From NCBI RefSeq assembly GCF_030272615.1, contig NC_081407.1, positions 437,606,230 to 437,670,229 on the forward strand: a stretch of 64,000 bases of DNA. The letters are read 5' to 3'. This document shows, in pieces, positions 22,601 through 32,977 of the stretch. Made by a program: the position numbers and the translations under genes. Source of the DNA: Cryptomeria japonica. Taxonomy: Eukaryota > Streptophyta > Pinopsida > Cupressales > Cupressaceae. The notes beneath the pieces are model-generated. The model had not been told where the DNA came from. It made no database searches and saw only the letters and a list, made by a program, of their open reading frames with translations. Within the stretch, counting starts at the first letter, position 1. The number at the start of each line of letters is the position of its first letter.

Positions 22601-23847
22601 TTAGGGTCCTCACGCATGCGAATTGAATCCTAAGCTTGATCGGGGACCAGAGACTTGCTCGACACCTGAGAACCGTATCTTGTTTTCCCTCCACATTGCC
22701 TAGACTGCATCTTATCCTACAAAAAAGGGTAGGATAGGGGCGTAGTGCCCTTGTCCCCTGCCCCATTTTGGGGCAGGACCCTTTTCAAATGTGCTTTGGA
22801 GGTTGCACATTGAGCGGGAAGACTCCCCCACTGTCAGCTTGCGATGAAAAATCAGTCAATTAGCCCTAATTGACAAGTATTTAAGTCGCATTTCCCCTCC
22901 CATTTGGCATAAGTTGAATAAGCATAACACAAATACATGAGATCATGCATTCGAGCATTTGAGAGCATCTAAGAGCAATTAATCATTCTTTTCTAGCATT
23001 GAGCATTCTCAAGTATCCTTTTAAGGCTAGATGTTGCATTCAAGTCAAGGATTCAACCATTGAAGAGGAGATTCATTCCAACATTCAATTCCACACAAGA
23101 AATTCTATCAACATTTCTATCATAATCTCCCTTGAGGTGACTTACATTTCACTCTTTCATTTACACTCACTTGCAAGTACTTTCTTTCATCATTTGGATA
23201 ATTCCAAAACTGGGGTTTGACCTGAAGGCAAACCCCCAATCCCAACACCTTTCCCTCTCTTTTCTCTGTGTAGGTTGTAGGTGTGTAGCTATACTTTTAG
23301 ATTCAGGCTCCCTTTGCAGAGGCGGAAAAACGCTTTTCATTTCATGGATTTTTCAGAGGACTGTGTACACTCCCGCCACAGTCCGGGCAAATTTTCCTCA
23401 AATTCATAGGGTGACTTTGTCTCGACAGATTATTTCTAGATCCAGGTGCACAACTTCATCCTATGCTTCTATCTTGAGTTATAATAAGATCTTTGTCACT
23501 TTTATACTTGATCGTAAGTACACATTTCAATCAATTCAAATCTCAATCTCAGAAGAGGGGATTCACTTACCATCACTCAGAATTCAATCTCTTTCTCTAG
23601 AGGTTGAATCTAGTGTATTTTCCTCCCTCTTTAAATGTAATGTGGAAAATGTGTTTGAAGAGAAATCCGAAGTGAAAATTTTATCTCTCCTCGGAGGGAA
23701 GAAAAGATTTCCTCTCGATATCTCCATCATTCACCTTTTTTAAACATCACAGTTTCTCCCACAGCTTGTGTGGGACACCATACTTTTGATATTTATGAAT
23801 TAAAAAAGCAATTTTATTTTTAATGCAAAGTTGTATACTCTTTTTTA
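22601..23847 (+). mobile_element. Gypsy-like LTR and leader segment II
   Basis: A second, diverged segment sharing with segment I the AGGATAGGGGCGT unit (near 22730) and the GGGGTTTGACC..GGCAAAC block (near 23214). A 190-codon open frame at 23171-23743 crosses it but shows no domain and I do not call it a gene. It is truncated on the right where the copia element inserted. Confidence 0.35.
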
Positions 23848-23852
23848 TTGTA

Positions 23853-24643
23853 TGCTGGCATTCTACACTCTTATGAGAATAGTTGATGTTGTCATTAATG
23901 GCAACCAATTGGCAACTCACTGGCAATTGGTTTCTACATGCTCGAGATCACAAAATTCATACACCGACACCAACATGTACTTACACCGGCATTTAGATTC
24001 CATCGGCAACGAAGCATACCGACACTCCAACCAACATGGGATGAACGATTGTTTATTGTAATATAATTATCTTTTGTAAGCCAACATGGTATATTGTAAA
24101 AGACTCATATATGTATGAGATCTTATAGGTCATTTTGTAAGAGAGAGAGGAATAGATAGTGAGACATTTTATTGTATAAAGTGATATAGTTGACAATGAA
24201 GGTTTTGGTTATAGACTGAGCTTAAACCGATACTGAACCTGGCATTAGAGATGTTGTTTTGAGCAGTACATTGTATTGGATTTATTAATCCATTTTGTAG
24301 TCAGTGTGACTCTTTATTGAGCAGTAAGCTCTAGGCTGTTGGCCTCCCTCCATGTGCGGGCCCCTTATTGTAAGTAGTATTTATTCATTGGCCAGTGAGT
24401 AAATATTGTGGGTCACAAATCCCGTCGAGGTTTTTCCCACACTAGGTTTCCTCGTTAAAAATCTTGTGTTATGGTGTGTTTCTATGTTGTCTCTATTTTT
24501 TCTGTTAACTGCAATAATTCTTATTTACCGGTACACTATTTTGGGTTGCAAAGTTGTAAATAAGTTTATATATTCTGCTAACCGGTTAGACACCGATTCA
24601 CCCCCCCCTCTTAGTGTCTTTGGGACTATCATTGAATCTAACA
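23853..24643 (+). repeat. 5' LTR of Sirevirus-style element
   Basis: Starts TGCTGGCATTC (the 3' copy has TGTTGG) and ends TTGAATCTAACA. It contains a C9 run with flanking CTC near 24600. Differs from the 3' LTR by many transitions and small indels. Confidence 0.9.
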
Positions 24644-24645
24644 AT

Positions 24646-24661
24646 TGGTATCAGAGCCTGG
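24646..24661 (+). other. Primer binding site, initiator-Met tRNA type
   Basis: TGGTATCAGAGCCTGG begins two bases after the 5' LTR; the first 13 bases match the standard plant initiator tRNA-Met PBS. Confidence 0.9.
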
Positions 24662-24687
24662 TCCTCTATTTGTAAAAGCCTAACAGC

Positions 24688-25780
24688 TTGAGGGAGATTC
24701 CGACACCGGTACAGATGGAGAACTTAAGAAAACGGTTGGAAGGAGCTCTTGAAGATTTTGATGCAAAAAAATTGAAGAATATCAAACTGGAAGATGATCC
24801 GAGGACTACTAAGGAATTCATTAAAGGACTTCAAGAAAATCTAGTTATAGCACAAAATAAGAGAAAGGAACTTCATGAGAAGATGCATAATGATGATGAT
24901 GAAAAAGAGACTCTTAGAGACATTGCAAATAAGTTGATACAAGAGAACAATAATATGAAGAATAATGCAAGATATGACTATGAGGTTATGTTAGGATATT
25001 GAAGACAGAAAGAAGAATGAAGAATACTTGACTAGGCAACTTAATGATGCTGGAAATGAAAATCTCAGACTTGGTCATGAAAATGATATGTTAAAGACAA
25101 ATCTAATTCACATGCAACATTATAAAGATGAGCTTGTGAGAGAAGTTGGAATTCTAGAAAATGAGTTGGTTACTGCAAATAAACACAAAGACAAATTCAA
25201 GAAAAGTTCAGAAGAACTTGATAACATGCTTAAAAGACAAAAACCTGATGGAGATACAAATGGACTTGGATTTGAACATGGAGAAAGTTTCGGTACTGCA
25301 AATAGTCAAGATCAGAACAAACCAGTAAGACAACCTAATGCTTATAAATTTAATGGGAAATGTTTTAGTTGCAACAAATATGGTCACAAAGCAAATTAGT
25401 GTAGATTTAGAAATAATCAGAATATAAACTCACCCACCGGTCAATGTTCCAAATGCAACAAAGTTGGTCATAATTTAGAAAATTGTAGAATGAATGTGAA
25501 ATGCTATGTTTGTGGAAGATTTGGGCATTTATCTAATCAATGCAAATCACAAACCAGTCAAGGATATGGAAAGGCTATTCAGAGGAATAATGTAACTTGT
25601 TATGTATGCAACAAGATTGGACATATTGCAAAATTTTGTAGAAGCAAAAATACACTGGCGAACAATAAAGGATCTAGTTTGAAGGGCAAAGAAAAGGTAG
25701 CTGAAGTAAAGCAAGAATTATCAAAACAATGGATTAGAAGAGTGATCAGAAAACTGATGAAACTATCTCTACACCAGTAG
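24688..25780 (+). pseudogene. Gag-like coiled coil with four zinc knuckles
   Basis: N-terminal part (24688-25002) is Lys/Glu-rich and predicted coiled coil, for example KGLQENLVIAQNKRKELHEK. A frameshift near 25000 leads to 25028-25780, which continues the coiled coil and then has four CCHC knuckles: CFSCNKYGHKAN-stop-C, CSKCNKVGHNLENC, CYVCGRFGHLSNQC and CYVCNKIGHIAKFC. The first is broken by a TAG at 25397-25399, probably a decayed Gln codon. Knuckles bind the packaged RNA. The usual copia capsid N-terminus is not recognisable, so the segment is shorter than a normal gag. Four knuckles is more than the one or two usual in copia gag. Confidence 0.7.
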
Positions 25781-25979
25781 AATAGAGTAATCCTCCACTG
25801 GTAGGAGATTCTTCATCTAACCGAGGAATAATCCTTAGGGGGTATTGCAGCAAGTTGAAAATCATGCATTCTACCCTTGGTTGATGGTGAGAAGATACAT
25901 TTCTTCTTTACCGACAGATGTGTTAAGTTTTCACTTAACCGACAAGCATTTAATGCAGTTTTAAAAGAACCTTTTTGGC

Positions 25980-25986
25980 TATAAAT
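25980..25986 (+). promoter_or_regulatory. Candidate internal TATA box for the downstream ORF
   Basis: TATAAAT within GGCTATAAATCACCGAG, about 145 bp before the ATG at 26128 and outside both LTRs. The spacing leaves room for a roughly 110-bp untranslated leader, and the start context GAAATGGCTTCC is good for plants. This suggests separate transcription of the ORF; it is inference from spacing and composition. Confidence 0.45.
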
Positions 25987-26127
25987 CACCGAGAAACCCT
26001 CATTTCAAACTCACCAAGCATTCAAACAATCAGAGAGCATGAAACTGAGCAAGGGCATTCTAAGGCGAAATTGCGAAGTGTTTTTTTAGGCATTCAGAAT
26101 TTCAGTTAAGAGGTATTTATCTTTGAA

Positions 26128-29100
26128 ATGGCTTCCTCATCTTCTGTTTCGGAGTTTATTGCAAAACCTGTTATTGTGGAAAATGTCAAATGCCCTAGAC
26201 CCATATTTAAGATTATCCATGAGATTGCAAAACAAAATGATTCTGTCGGAGCTTTTTTGAAAATTTTGAAGGGTGTAGCATTTGCAGAAGACCCTAGAAT
26301 TTACATACATTGCAACATAGAAAACCTAGGGACTGAGGATCTAAAGAAAATATTCAATGAGGTTATTATCGATGGGAATGCTGTGATCAAACCTAAACAT
26401 AAAATTGTGGAAGACTTAGGTTTTGTAGAGATTTTGAACATTCCTGAATTTCCAAAGGAAGTTGTCAGACTTGTATTGAGCAGAGTCCATGGAGAGTTTA
26501 TGTGGTTAGAGTCAGTTTGCAAGATAACCAGGGAAGCAATTAAGGCAGTTACTAGTTACCTTCAACCGGTAGTAGACCTGATAAAACCAAGAAAATACCT
26601 AACAAGGGAGTTATGGAGTTAACCGAAGCCACATCTGATAACAGGTCACTTAGAGTGAATGATGTTAAGGATATAAATGTGAGATATGTGAGTATGGTAC
26701 TAAGATACAAAGAAACTCATGCAAATAGACTAAATTTTGTTTCTAGCCTTTGTATTCACAGTGCACATGAGATGGTGAACAATAATGCTAAGATTGATGT
26801 GTGTGAATGGCTTAAGGATGAATTGATTGACAATTTGAAGAAGATAAAGGGAGACAAGAAAGGTACTTTCCGTTTTGGAAACCTACTGGTATTCTGGATG
26901 CTATACTTTACCAAAGAGATACTCGACATAGGTCACAAGGATTTTGGTTATGACATCCTGGTAGGAAGACAGATACAAGAAACTTTCACCGGTATGGGCA
27001 CTGACAGTTTTAAGAACATCACAGACTACTTCAAAACATTTCAAACTAAGATGAGAGCAAGAGAGAGACTACCACATAGCATAATTGACAAGTATGACAA
27101 AGAAATCTATTTTGTCATTAAGAGAGATGAAACTTGGATGGAAGCAATAAGCCATAGAACTATTTGGGTTACTTAGATGGGATATGAGGTTGACCTATCT
27201 ATTCTGGAAACATATGCTAAAGCTCTACCCGATGCACCAAGGGAGCCATTTGAGAAATTCTTTGGAAATGCAGAAACTATTGAGAGCAATATATCTATGC
27301 AGAAAAGGACAAAAAGAAGAGAAAAAATTATCAGAGATGCCTCCAAGAAGGTCAAGGAAATCAAAGAAAATGTCATGAATATTAGTGGTATATTAGCAAG
27401 TGAGCTTGAAGGACTGCAACCTGAAGCATATGGTTCACCGGTTGTAACATCCTCCAATACCGACAATGGTAAGGTTGTTGAGTTTAAAAGAGTAGAAAGG
27501 AAGAGAAAACCCTCACTGATACCCTCTCCTTCACCTAAAAAAACTAGGACACTAAGGAAGAAACATCAAGCAGTTAGGGAACCGAAGAAGAAGCTTACAC
27601 CTAAGAAGAAATAGACACTGGTTACCCCCACACTAAATGATCTATTGAATGAGAATACAGAGGAAGGTAATCTGTTTAATGTAAATAAATGGTATAATTC
27701 TTCCAATGATTCTGACAAAAACACAATTGAAGAAAGTATTATTTTGCACTTAGATATTTACAAGAAAGTTTTGATAGAAGTGATTGATGAGATACCAAAT
27801 GATTTATACATAAGATTGGAAGCAAAAAGGCTATATGTAATGGAACTGGACAAGAAGTTGAAAGTTGAAGCACTCTTGGCTGTACATCCAGAAAATTCTA
27901 AGGAAGAAATAGATGAGCTTATTTCTGAAGCTAACCGGTCAGTTTTTGTTAGTGGACACCGGCAAGTGAGTCTGATGGCTTGTAGGGTTAAAGAAATTGC
28001 AGATGAGACTACAGATAAATGGGACATATTCTTTGTAGAAAAAGAAAAGCAAGAGGAAAGAAGCAAACCAAAAATGGAAAAGACATTCAAGGTATATCAA
28101 AAGGACAAGGGAAAAGGTAAAGTAGGTGGTGTACCTTCCATAAAAATAATAGATAGCATCCCTCCACCAACCCAAGACACCCCTCCATTAGCATCTTCAT
28201 CACCGGTTCATACAGCTAATCCACCAGATATAGCTACTGAAGGTTTAACCCATGATGATACTAATCCGAAGTTGGAGATACTTTTTACAATGAATGTAGA
28301 TACTCAAGAGGTAAACATTGTTGTGGATAAAGAATCTACAGAGGTTAAGGTAGATAGTGCTGAGGACAACAAGATTTTAGAGAAACTGGCACAAACTGTT
28401 GGCTCTCAGGAAACTGAGATACCGGCCCAAACAAAGCAACCAGAGACTGAGAAACAAACACATCACAAGAAAACTTGCACAAGGCCACCGAAATCTGAGA
28501 AACTGACAGTGGTACTGACAGAGAAACAATCTGAGGCAGAGGTACATGTTGATTCTGTAACACTGACAGTTGTAGATAAGTCTAATCAGACTGAGAAACC
28601 ATTAAAGGTAGAGGTACAAACACAGACAGATCCACCGAAAGAAAAGATAAGTAAAGTGGATGCATCTGATGGAAACAAAGAAGATATAGTGAAGGTGATT
28701 GGTCAGACATCTGTTGAGAAGAAACCTACAGCAGAACCAAGCACATCTACAGGTGAATTCATACCCGCTAATATTACAGAGGTACTTTTGGATTCAATCA
28801 AAAGAATTAATGATCACAATGCCTTAGCATTTAAGGCAATTGATAACACATTACCCATTCTGAAGATGATTGCACTTAATTGTAAGATAGATCATATAAA
28901 TGATTCTTTAGGGAAATTGGACACATTGTCCAAATTCATTGCTGATAATGCAATAACTATAGATAAGGTAAATGAGGATACAATAAAGGAGAGAGTTGAA
29001 AAAGAGAAAAACACATTCTTTGAAAACACTATAAAGAAATGTATTGATCATTTGGATACACTTTTACCGGTACTCAATTCTACAATTTTGGAGTATAAGG

Positions 29101-29533
29101 AGTTATATAGGGAAGCATGTAAACCTCATTGTTTAACAAAGGACATTGACAAGGAGATCAAAAAGACAAAAAGAAATTGATGACATAGTGGATAATATAA
29201 TAGGTTCATCTGGACTTATATCAATTTTTTTTGCAAGAAATGGCAGTTTTTGAGGAGAAATTGGAAAAACTTGAGAAAGAAAAGGCAAGAATAAGGTCTA
29301 ATGCCCAGGAATTAAAGGATAAACTTGGTCTGAGGTTAGGTAGTCTTATTACTCAGAGGGGTGAAATATCTAAGGCAATGGTTCAAGGAGAATGATCACC
29401 GGAGCAACAAATGCACTACCTCACCGGTATGATTTAACAGACTGAGGTAACTTTAACTAACAGTAACAAGTTTATGCAGAGTTTGAATATGATTTTGGCA
29501 GACATCTTTCAGATTGTAACCAACCGGTTATAG
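26128..29533 (+). pseudogene. Long unidentified ORF, env-like position
   Basis: About 1100 codons between the gag-like segment and the 3' purine tracts. It starts MASSSSVSEFIAKPV at 26128, shifts frame near 26605, then stays in one frame to 29180 with TAG stops at 27174-27176 and 27612-27614. The N-terminal 350 residues look globular (FWMLYFTKEILDIGHKDFGY). The middle is Lys-rich with a basic cluster near 27535-27610 (KKTRTLRKKHQA), possibly a nuclear signal. 28100-28760 is a Pro/Thr/Glu-rich low-complexity stretch. The end is coiled coil, continuing past 29180 in another frame as EEKLEKLEKEKARIRS to about 29533. No membrane segment or pol motif is seen. It occupies the position of the Sirevirus env-like gene, but it could be a captured cellular gene. 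I do not recognise the family. Confidence 0.6.
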
Positions 29534-29595
29534 ACTTTGAGGTAGCATTTTTGTACTCTTTTTGATTATTTATGACATCCTTTGTCATTGATGTC

Positions 29596-29753
29596 AAAGG
29601 GGGAGTAGTGGTGAGAAAAATGCATGTACAGATGAGATCACTTTCTCAGGGAGATCACTTGCTCAGGGGGAGCACACTTTTTTTTGGATTTCAATTTTGG
29701 ATAACAGTTTTGATTTTTCTCATGAGTGTTGCCATCAATGCCAAAGGGGGAGA
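29596..29753 (+). other. Triplicated polypurine tracts
   Basis: Purine tracts at 29596-29606 (within TGTCAAAGGGGGAGTAG), 29664-29672 (CAGGGGGAG) and 29743-29753 (GCCAAAGGGGGAGAT), the last touching the 3' LTR. ATTGATGTC/ATCAATGCC context precedes the first and last, so they are true duplicates. Multiple tracts are a Sirevirus hallmark. Confidence 0.75.
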
Positions 29754-29754
29754 T

Positions 29755-30560
29755 TGTTGGCATTCTACACTCTTATGAGAATAGTTGATGTTGTCATTGA
29801 TGGCAACCAACTGGCAACTCACCGGCAATTGGTTTCTACATGCCCGACATCACAAACTTCATACACCGGCAGACACTGACACTGACAGGCACTTACACTG
29901 GCATTTAGATTACATCGACAACAAAGCATACCGACACTCCAGTCGACATGGGATGAACTATTGTTTATTTTAATATAATTATCTTTTGTAAGCCGACATG
30001 GTATTACGTAAAAGACTCATATATGTATCAGATCTTATAGGTCATTTTGTTAGAGAGAGAGAGAGGAATAGATAGTGAGACATTTTATTGTATAAAGTGA
30101 TATAGTTGACAACGAAGGTTTTGGTTATAGACTGAGCTTAAACTGGTATTGAACCTGACATTAGAGATGTTGTTTTGAGTAGTACATTGTATTGGATTTA
30201 TTAATCCATTTTGTAGTCAGTGTGACTCTTTATTGAGCAGTGAGCTCTAGGCTGTTGGCCTCCCTGCATGTGCAGGCCCCTTATTGTAAGTAGTATTTAT
30301 TCATTGGCCAGTGAGTAAATATTGTGGGTCACAAATCCCACCGAGGTTTTTCCCACACCGGGTTTCCTCGTTAAAAATCTTGTGTTATGGTGTGTTTCTA
30401 TGTTGTCTCTATTATTTCTATTAACTGCAATAATTCTTATTTACCTGTACACTGTTTTGGGTTGCAAAGTTATAAATAAGTTTAAAAATTCTACTAACCG
30501 GTTAGACATTGATTCACCCCCCCCCTCTCAGTGTCTTTGGGACTATCATTGAATATAACA
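29755..30560 (+). repeat. 3' LTR of Sirevirus-style element
   Basis: 806 bp, TGTTGGCATTC...GAATATAACA, followed by TTGTA target duplication at 30561-30565. Confidence 0.9.
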
Positions 30561-30565
30561 TTGTA

Positions 30566-31125
30566 AACACTTGCATTGAATCTATTTTTCATCTGATAGC
30601 ATCTCTTATACAAGCACCTAGCATAATCATACATGTACCTTCTATTTTTTCCCTTTAGTTGCATATACTTTACCAACTCGATCTGATCGAGCAAAAAGAA
30701 AAATTAGGTAGCATTTCTAGCGATATCTACTAATTGCTTGCCTACTAAGCATCTGAGACCAGTTGCTTGAACTTTTCCATTGAGCACAAAGTCACTCTTT
30801 CTTGACAAAACTTGAGAAACACTCTTTTTGTATTGTTGCAACTCATTATCATACTGCTTCCGAATCTTATAGTCCAATTGAATAGATATGTATTGTTTGT
30901 GACAGTGAACTAACAAACTCATTGTTATGAATGATGTATATCTACCTGATTTAATTATAAGTGGAAAATAGCAAGTACACCTTCTTATTCACCTACTAAA
31001 CTCTGAACCAACTAACTATGCACAAAGCACTTAGAGGAAGTGAAAATTGCATCTAATCTATGTGCAACAACACTTATTTACCTAAGACCTGCTTTAATAT
31101 GTACAAATTCTGATCATACCTCAAA
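30566..31125 (-). other. Region after gypsy integrase, weak minus-strand frames
   Basis: Two minus-strand frames (30922-30704 and about 30690-30566) have protein-like, Lys/Tyr-rich composition (KIRKQYDNELQQYKKSV) and are separated by one stop. No domain is recognised. They may be extra coding sequence 3' of the gypsy pol gene, now cut by the copia insertion at 30561. Confidence 0.3.
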
Positions 31126-32633
31126 ATCAATTCTTGAGGTGAATCCCATTGACTGGGATTGGCTCAATGCCACCATCCAACCTAGATAACTAGAAGGCAT
31201 TATGTTGTTTATATTTAGTGATAATGTAAGGCCCACTCCAAAATGCATCAAACTTGGAGTGTTTTCCAAGATTTCTTTTAAGCTCATCCCACTTCAGCAC
31301 TATGTCACCTTCTTTGAAAGTTCTTGGGGATACCCTCTTATCAAAAGATCTTTCATCTGTGCTAGGTGATTTTCTATCATTCTCATGATCTTACTTCTAG
31401 TTTCCTTTACCTCAACCAGCTAAGCTAACCTTGTTGTTATAGGATCCTCCTCTATCATATCAAGTTGATTGGCTAAATCAAGCGCTAGTAACTCAAGTGT
31501 GATAGGGAGCCTTGCTTCCTTTCCATAAAACAACATATAAGGTGACTACCCTGTATCTCTTTTAGGGGTAATCTTGTCAGCCCACAAGGCTAATTTCAGC
31601 TTACTATGCCAAGCCATTTGGTTACCCTTAATGGTCTTCTTGATGATTCTGATTAAGTTCTTGTTTGTGGACTCCACTTGGCCATTGCCTTGTGAATAGT
31701 AATTGAAAGAGATACTCAGATAAATCCCATTTTTTACAACCCAAATAGTTATTTTTGTACCAACAAAAGCAAGAGCATTGTCTGAAATAATAGATTTAGG
31801 GACCTAGTAACCAACTTCTCATAGAAATTTAGAACAACAAACTCTTTGGCTTCCTTGAGTGCTACAACTTTAGTCCATTTAGTAAAGTAATCTATGACCT
31901 TGTAAGCACCCACTTGTGACCAACACTAGATGAAGGGTTTATAACTCCAATAAAATCTAATCCCTACCTCATAAAGGGTTATTCAACCTAAATAGGTTGC
32001 AATGACAATGTTGCCAATTTTTGTTTTCCAGAAAACAAAGCACATTATTTACACTTTCTTACCCATGACTGTGCATCCTTGAATAAATTGGGCCAATAAT
32101 AGCCACCTTTCATCACCTTAAGAGTTGTTGCTCTTGGTGAAAAGTGGCCTCCAACTGACCCTTCATGAAACTCATGCAACACTCTATCAATTTGGTTAAC
32201 TTCAATACACCTCAATAACACACCATTGGAATCCTTATAGAAAAGAATACCATTGAGAAGCACATAAGGTATAGACTGCAACTTGTAATACCTTCTTTTA
32301 GCTTTATCCAAACCTTGAGGACACTCACCACTTTGCAAGAAATGAACCATATTTTGGACCCAACCAGTGGTAAGAGATGGAGTGGTTGCTTGTTGTTCAC
32401 CGTGGACTGCTAGATTAACTTCTTGTTCATTCTCTTCATTGTTGTTTGTGCTTCTAGCAAGCTGTTCACACGGGCCTTTTCCTCTAACCAACTTGGTGAC
32501 TTTAATCTCCACATCATATTCCATTACTTTAGTCACCCAACTAGCTCTCTTGTAACTGAGATCCTTGCTAATAAAAATACTTTCACACTTGGGTGAGAAA
32601 CCATCAAAACAATTTTATTATTTGATAACATAT
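31126..32633 (-). pseudogene. Ty3/gypsy RNase H end and integrase (left piece)
   Basis: Minus-strand pol remnant. From right to left: end of the RNase H domain (SNNKIVLMVSHPSVKVF, VTKVMEYDVEIKVTKLVRGKG), a tether, the integrase zinc region (FHEGSVGGHFSPRATTLKVM, YYWPNLFKDAQSWVRKCK) to 32045, then the core in broken frames (GLDFIGVINPSSSVGHKW; NYYSQGNGQVESTNKNLIRI) and a C-terminal part (EGDIVLKWDELKRNLGKHSK) ending near 31126. Many stops and frameshifts. The RNase H reading continues exactly at 43325 (RSLNKFRHM), showing that the 32634-43324 transposon split a single gene. No chromodomain is seen. Confidence 0.8.
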
Positions 32634-32675
32634 GGATAAGTGCACCAAGATGGTGAACAGAAAAGTGGCCACATG
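32634..32675 (+). repeat. Left terminal inverted repeat, copy A
   Basis: GGATAAGTGCACCAAGATGG and onward; pairs with the right end over about 26 bp with two mismatches, then again over GTGGCCAC after a small gap. It matches the left end of copy B (GGGTATGTACACAAAGATGG at 57077). Confidence 0.85.
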
Positions 32676-32699
32676 CCAAAAAAAAAACAATTTTTTCAT

Positions 32700-32906
32700 A
32701 ACCCGTGCAGGTTCTAAAAATTCAAAAATGTGCTAGGCTTGGTAACACCAAGCCTAGAGAAAAAACAATTTAAAAAACGGGTTTTGAGGAACATTTTTTT
32801 AATAAAAAATTAAAATTTTCACAAAACCCATACGGGTTTTAAGAAACATATTTCTTTTGTGTAGGCCACGGGTTTTGGCCATTTTCAATGCCAAAACCCG
32901 TCGAAC
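32700..32906. repeat. Subterminal palindromes, left side of copy A
   Basis: Whole sites AACCCGTGCAGGTT (32700-32713) and AAAACCCATACGGGTTTT (32823-32840), plus half sites near 32775, 32867 and 32894. They are the same family as the AACCCGTACGGGTT palindromes on the right side. Candidate transposase-binding sites. Confidence 0.7.
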
Positions 32907-32977
32907 AATAGCAAGGAGAAGCAAAAAAAAAACATAGCTATTTTGGATTTTCCCAACATCGAGAGCAATTTTCAACA

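Larger units (their letters stand above)
23853..30560 (+). mobile_element. Sirevirus-style copia element without pol
   Basis: 6708 bp, structurally complete: LTRs at 23853-24643 and 29755-30560, perfect 5-bp target duplication TTGTA (23848-23852 and 30561-30565), tRNA-iMet PBS, and repeated AAAGGGGGAGA purine tracts before the 3' LTR. The TGTTGG LTR start, the PBS and the multiple purine tracts are Sirevirus traits. The interior has a gag-like coiled coil with four zinc knuckles, then a long unidentified ORF. No protease, integrase, reverse transcriptase or RNase H is present, so it must rely on a helper. Confidence 0.85.

Noticed and set aside
23171-23743. 190-codon plus-strand frame
   Set aside because: No domain, in LTR/leader-like sequence, and the matching part of the related segment at 20643-22600 is not open.
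8027-24661. tRNA gene fragments at TGGCGCC and TGGTATCAGAGC
   Set aside because: These are primer binding sites next to LTR ends; no tRNA cloverleaf surrounds them.
26128-29533. Host gene unrelated to a transposon
   Set aside because: It lies between a gag-like segment and purine tracts inside a complete LTR element with a target duplication, so it belongs to the element whatever its origin.
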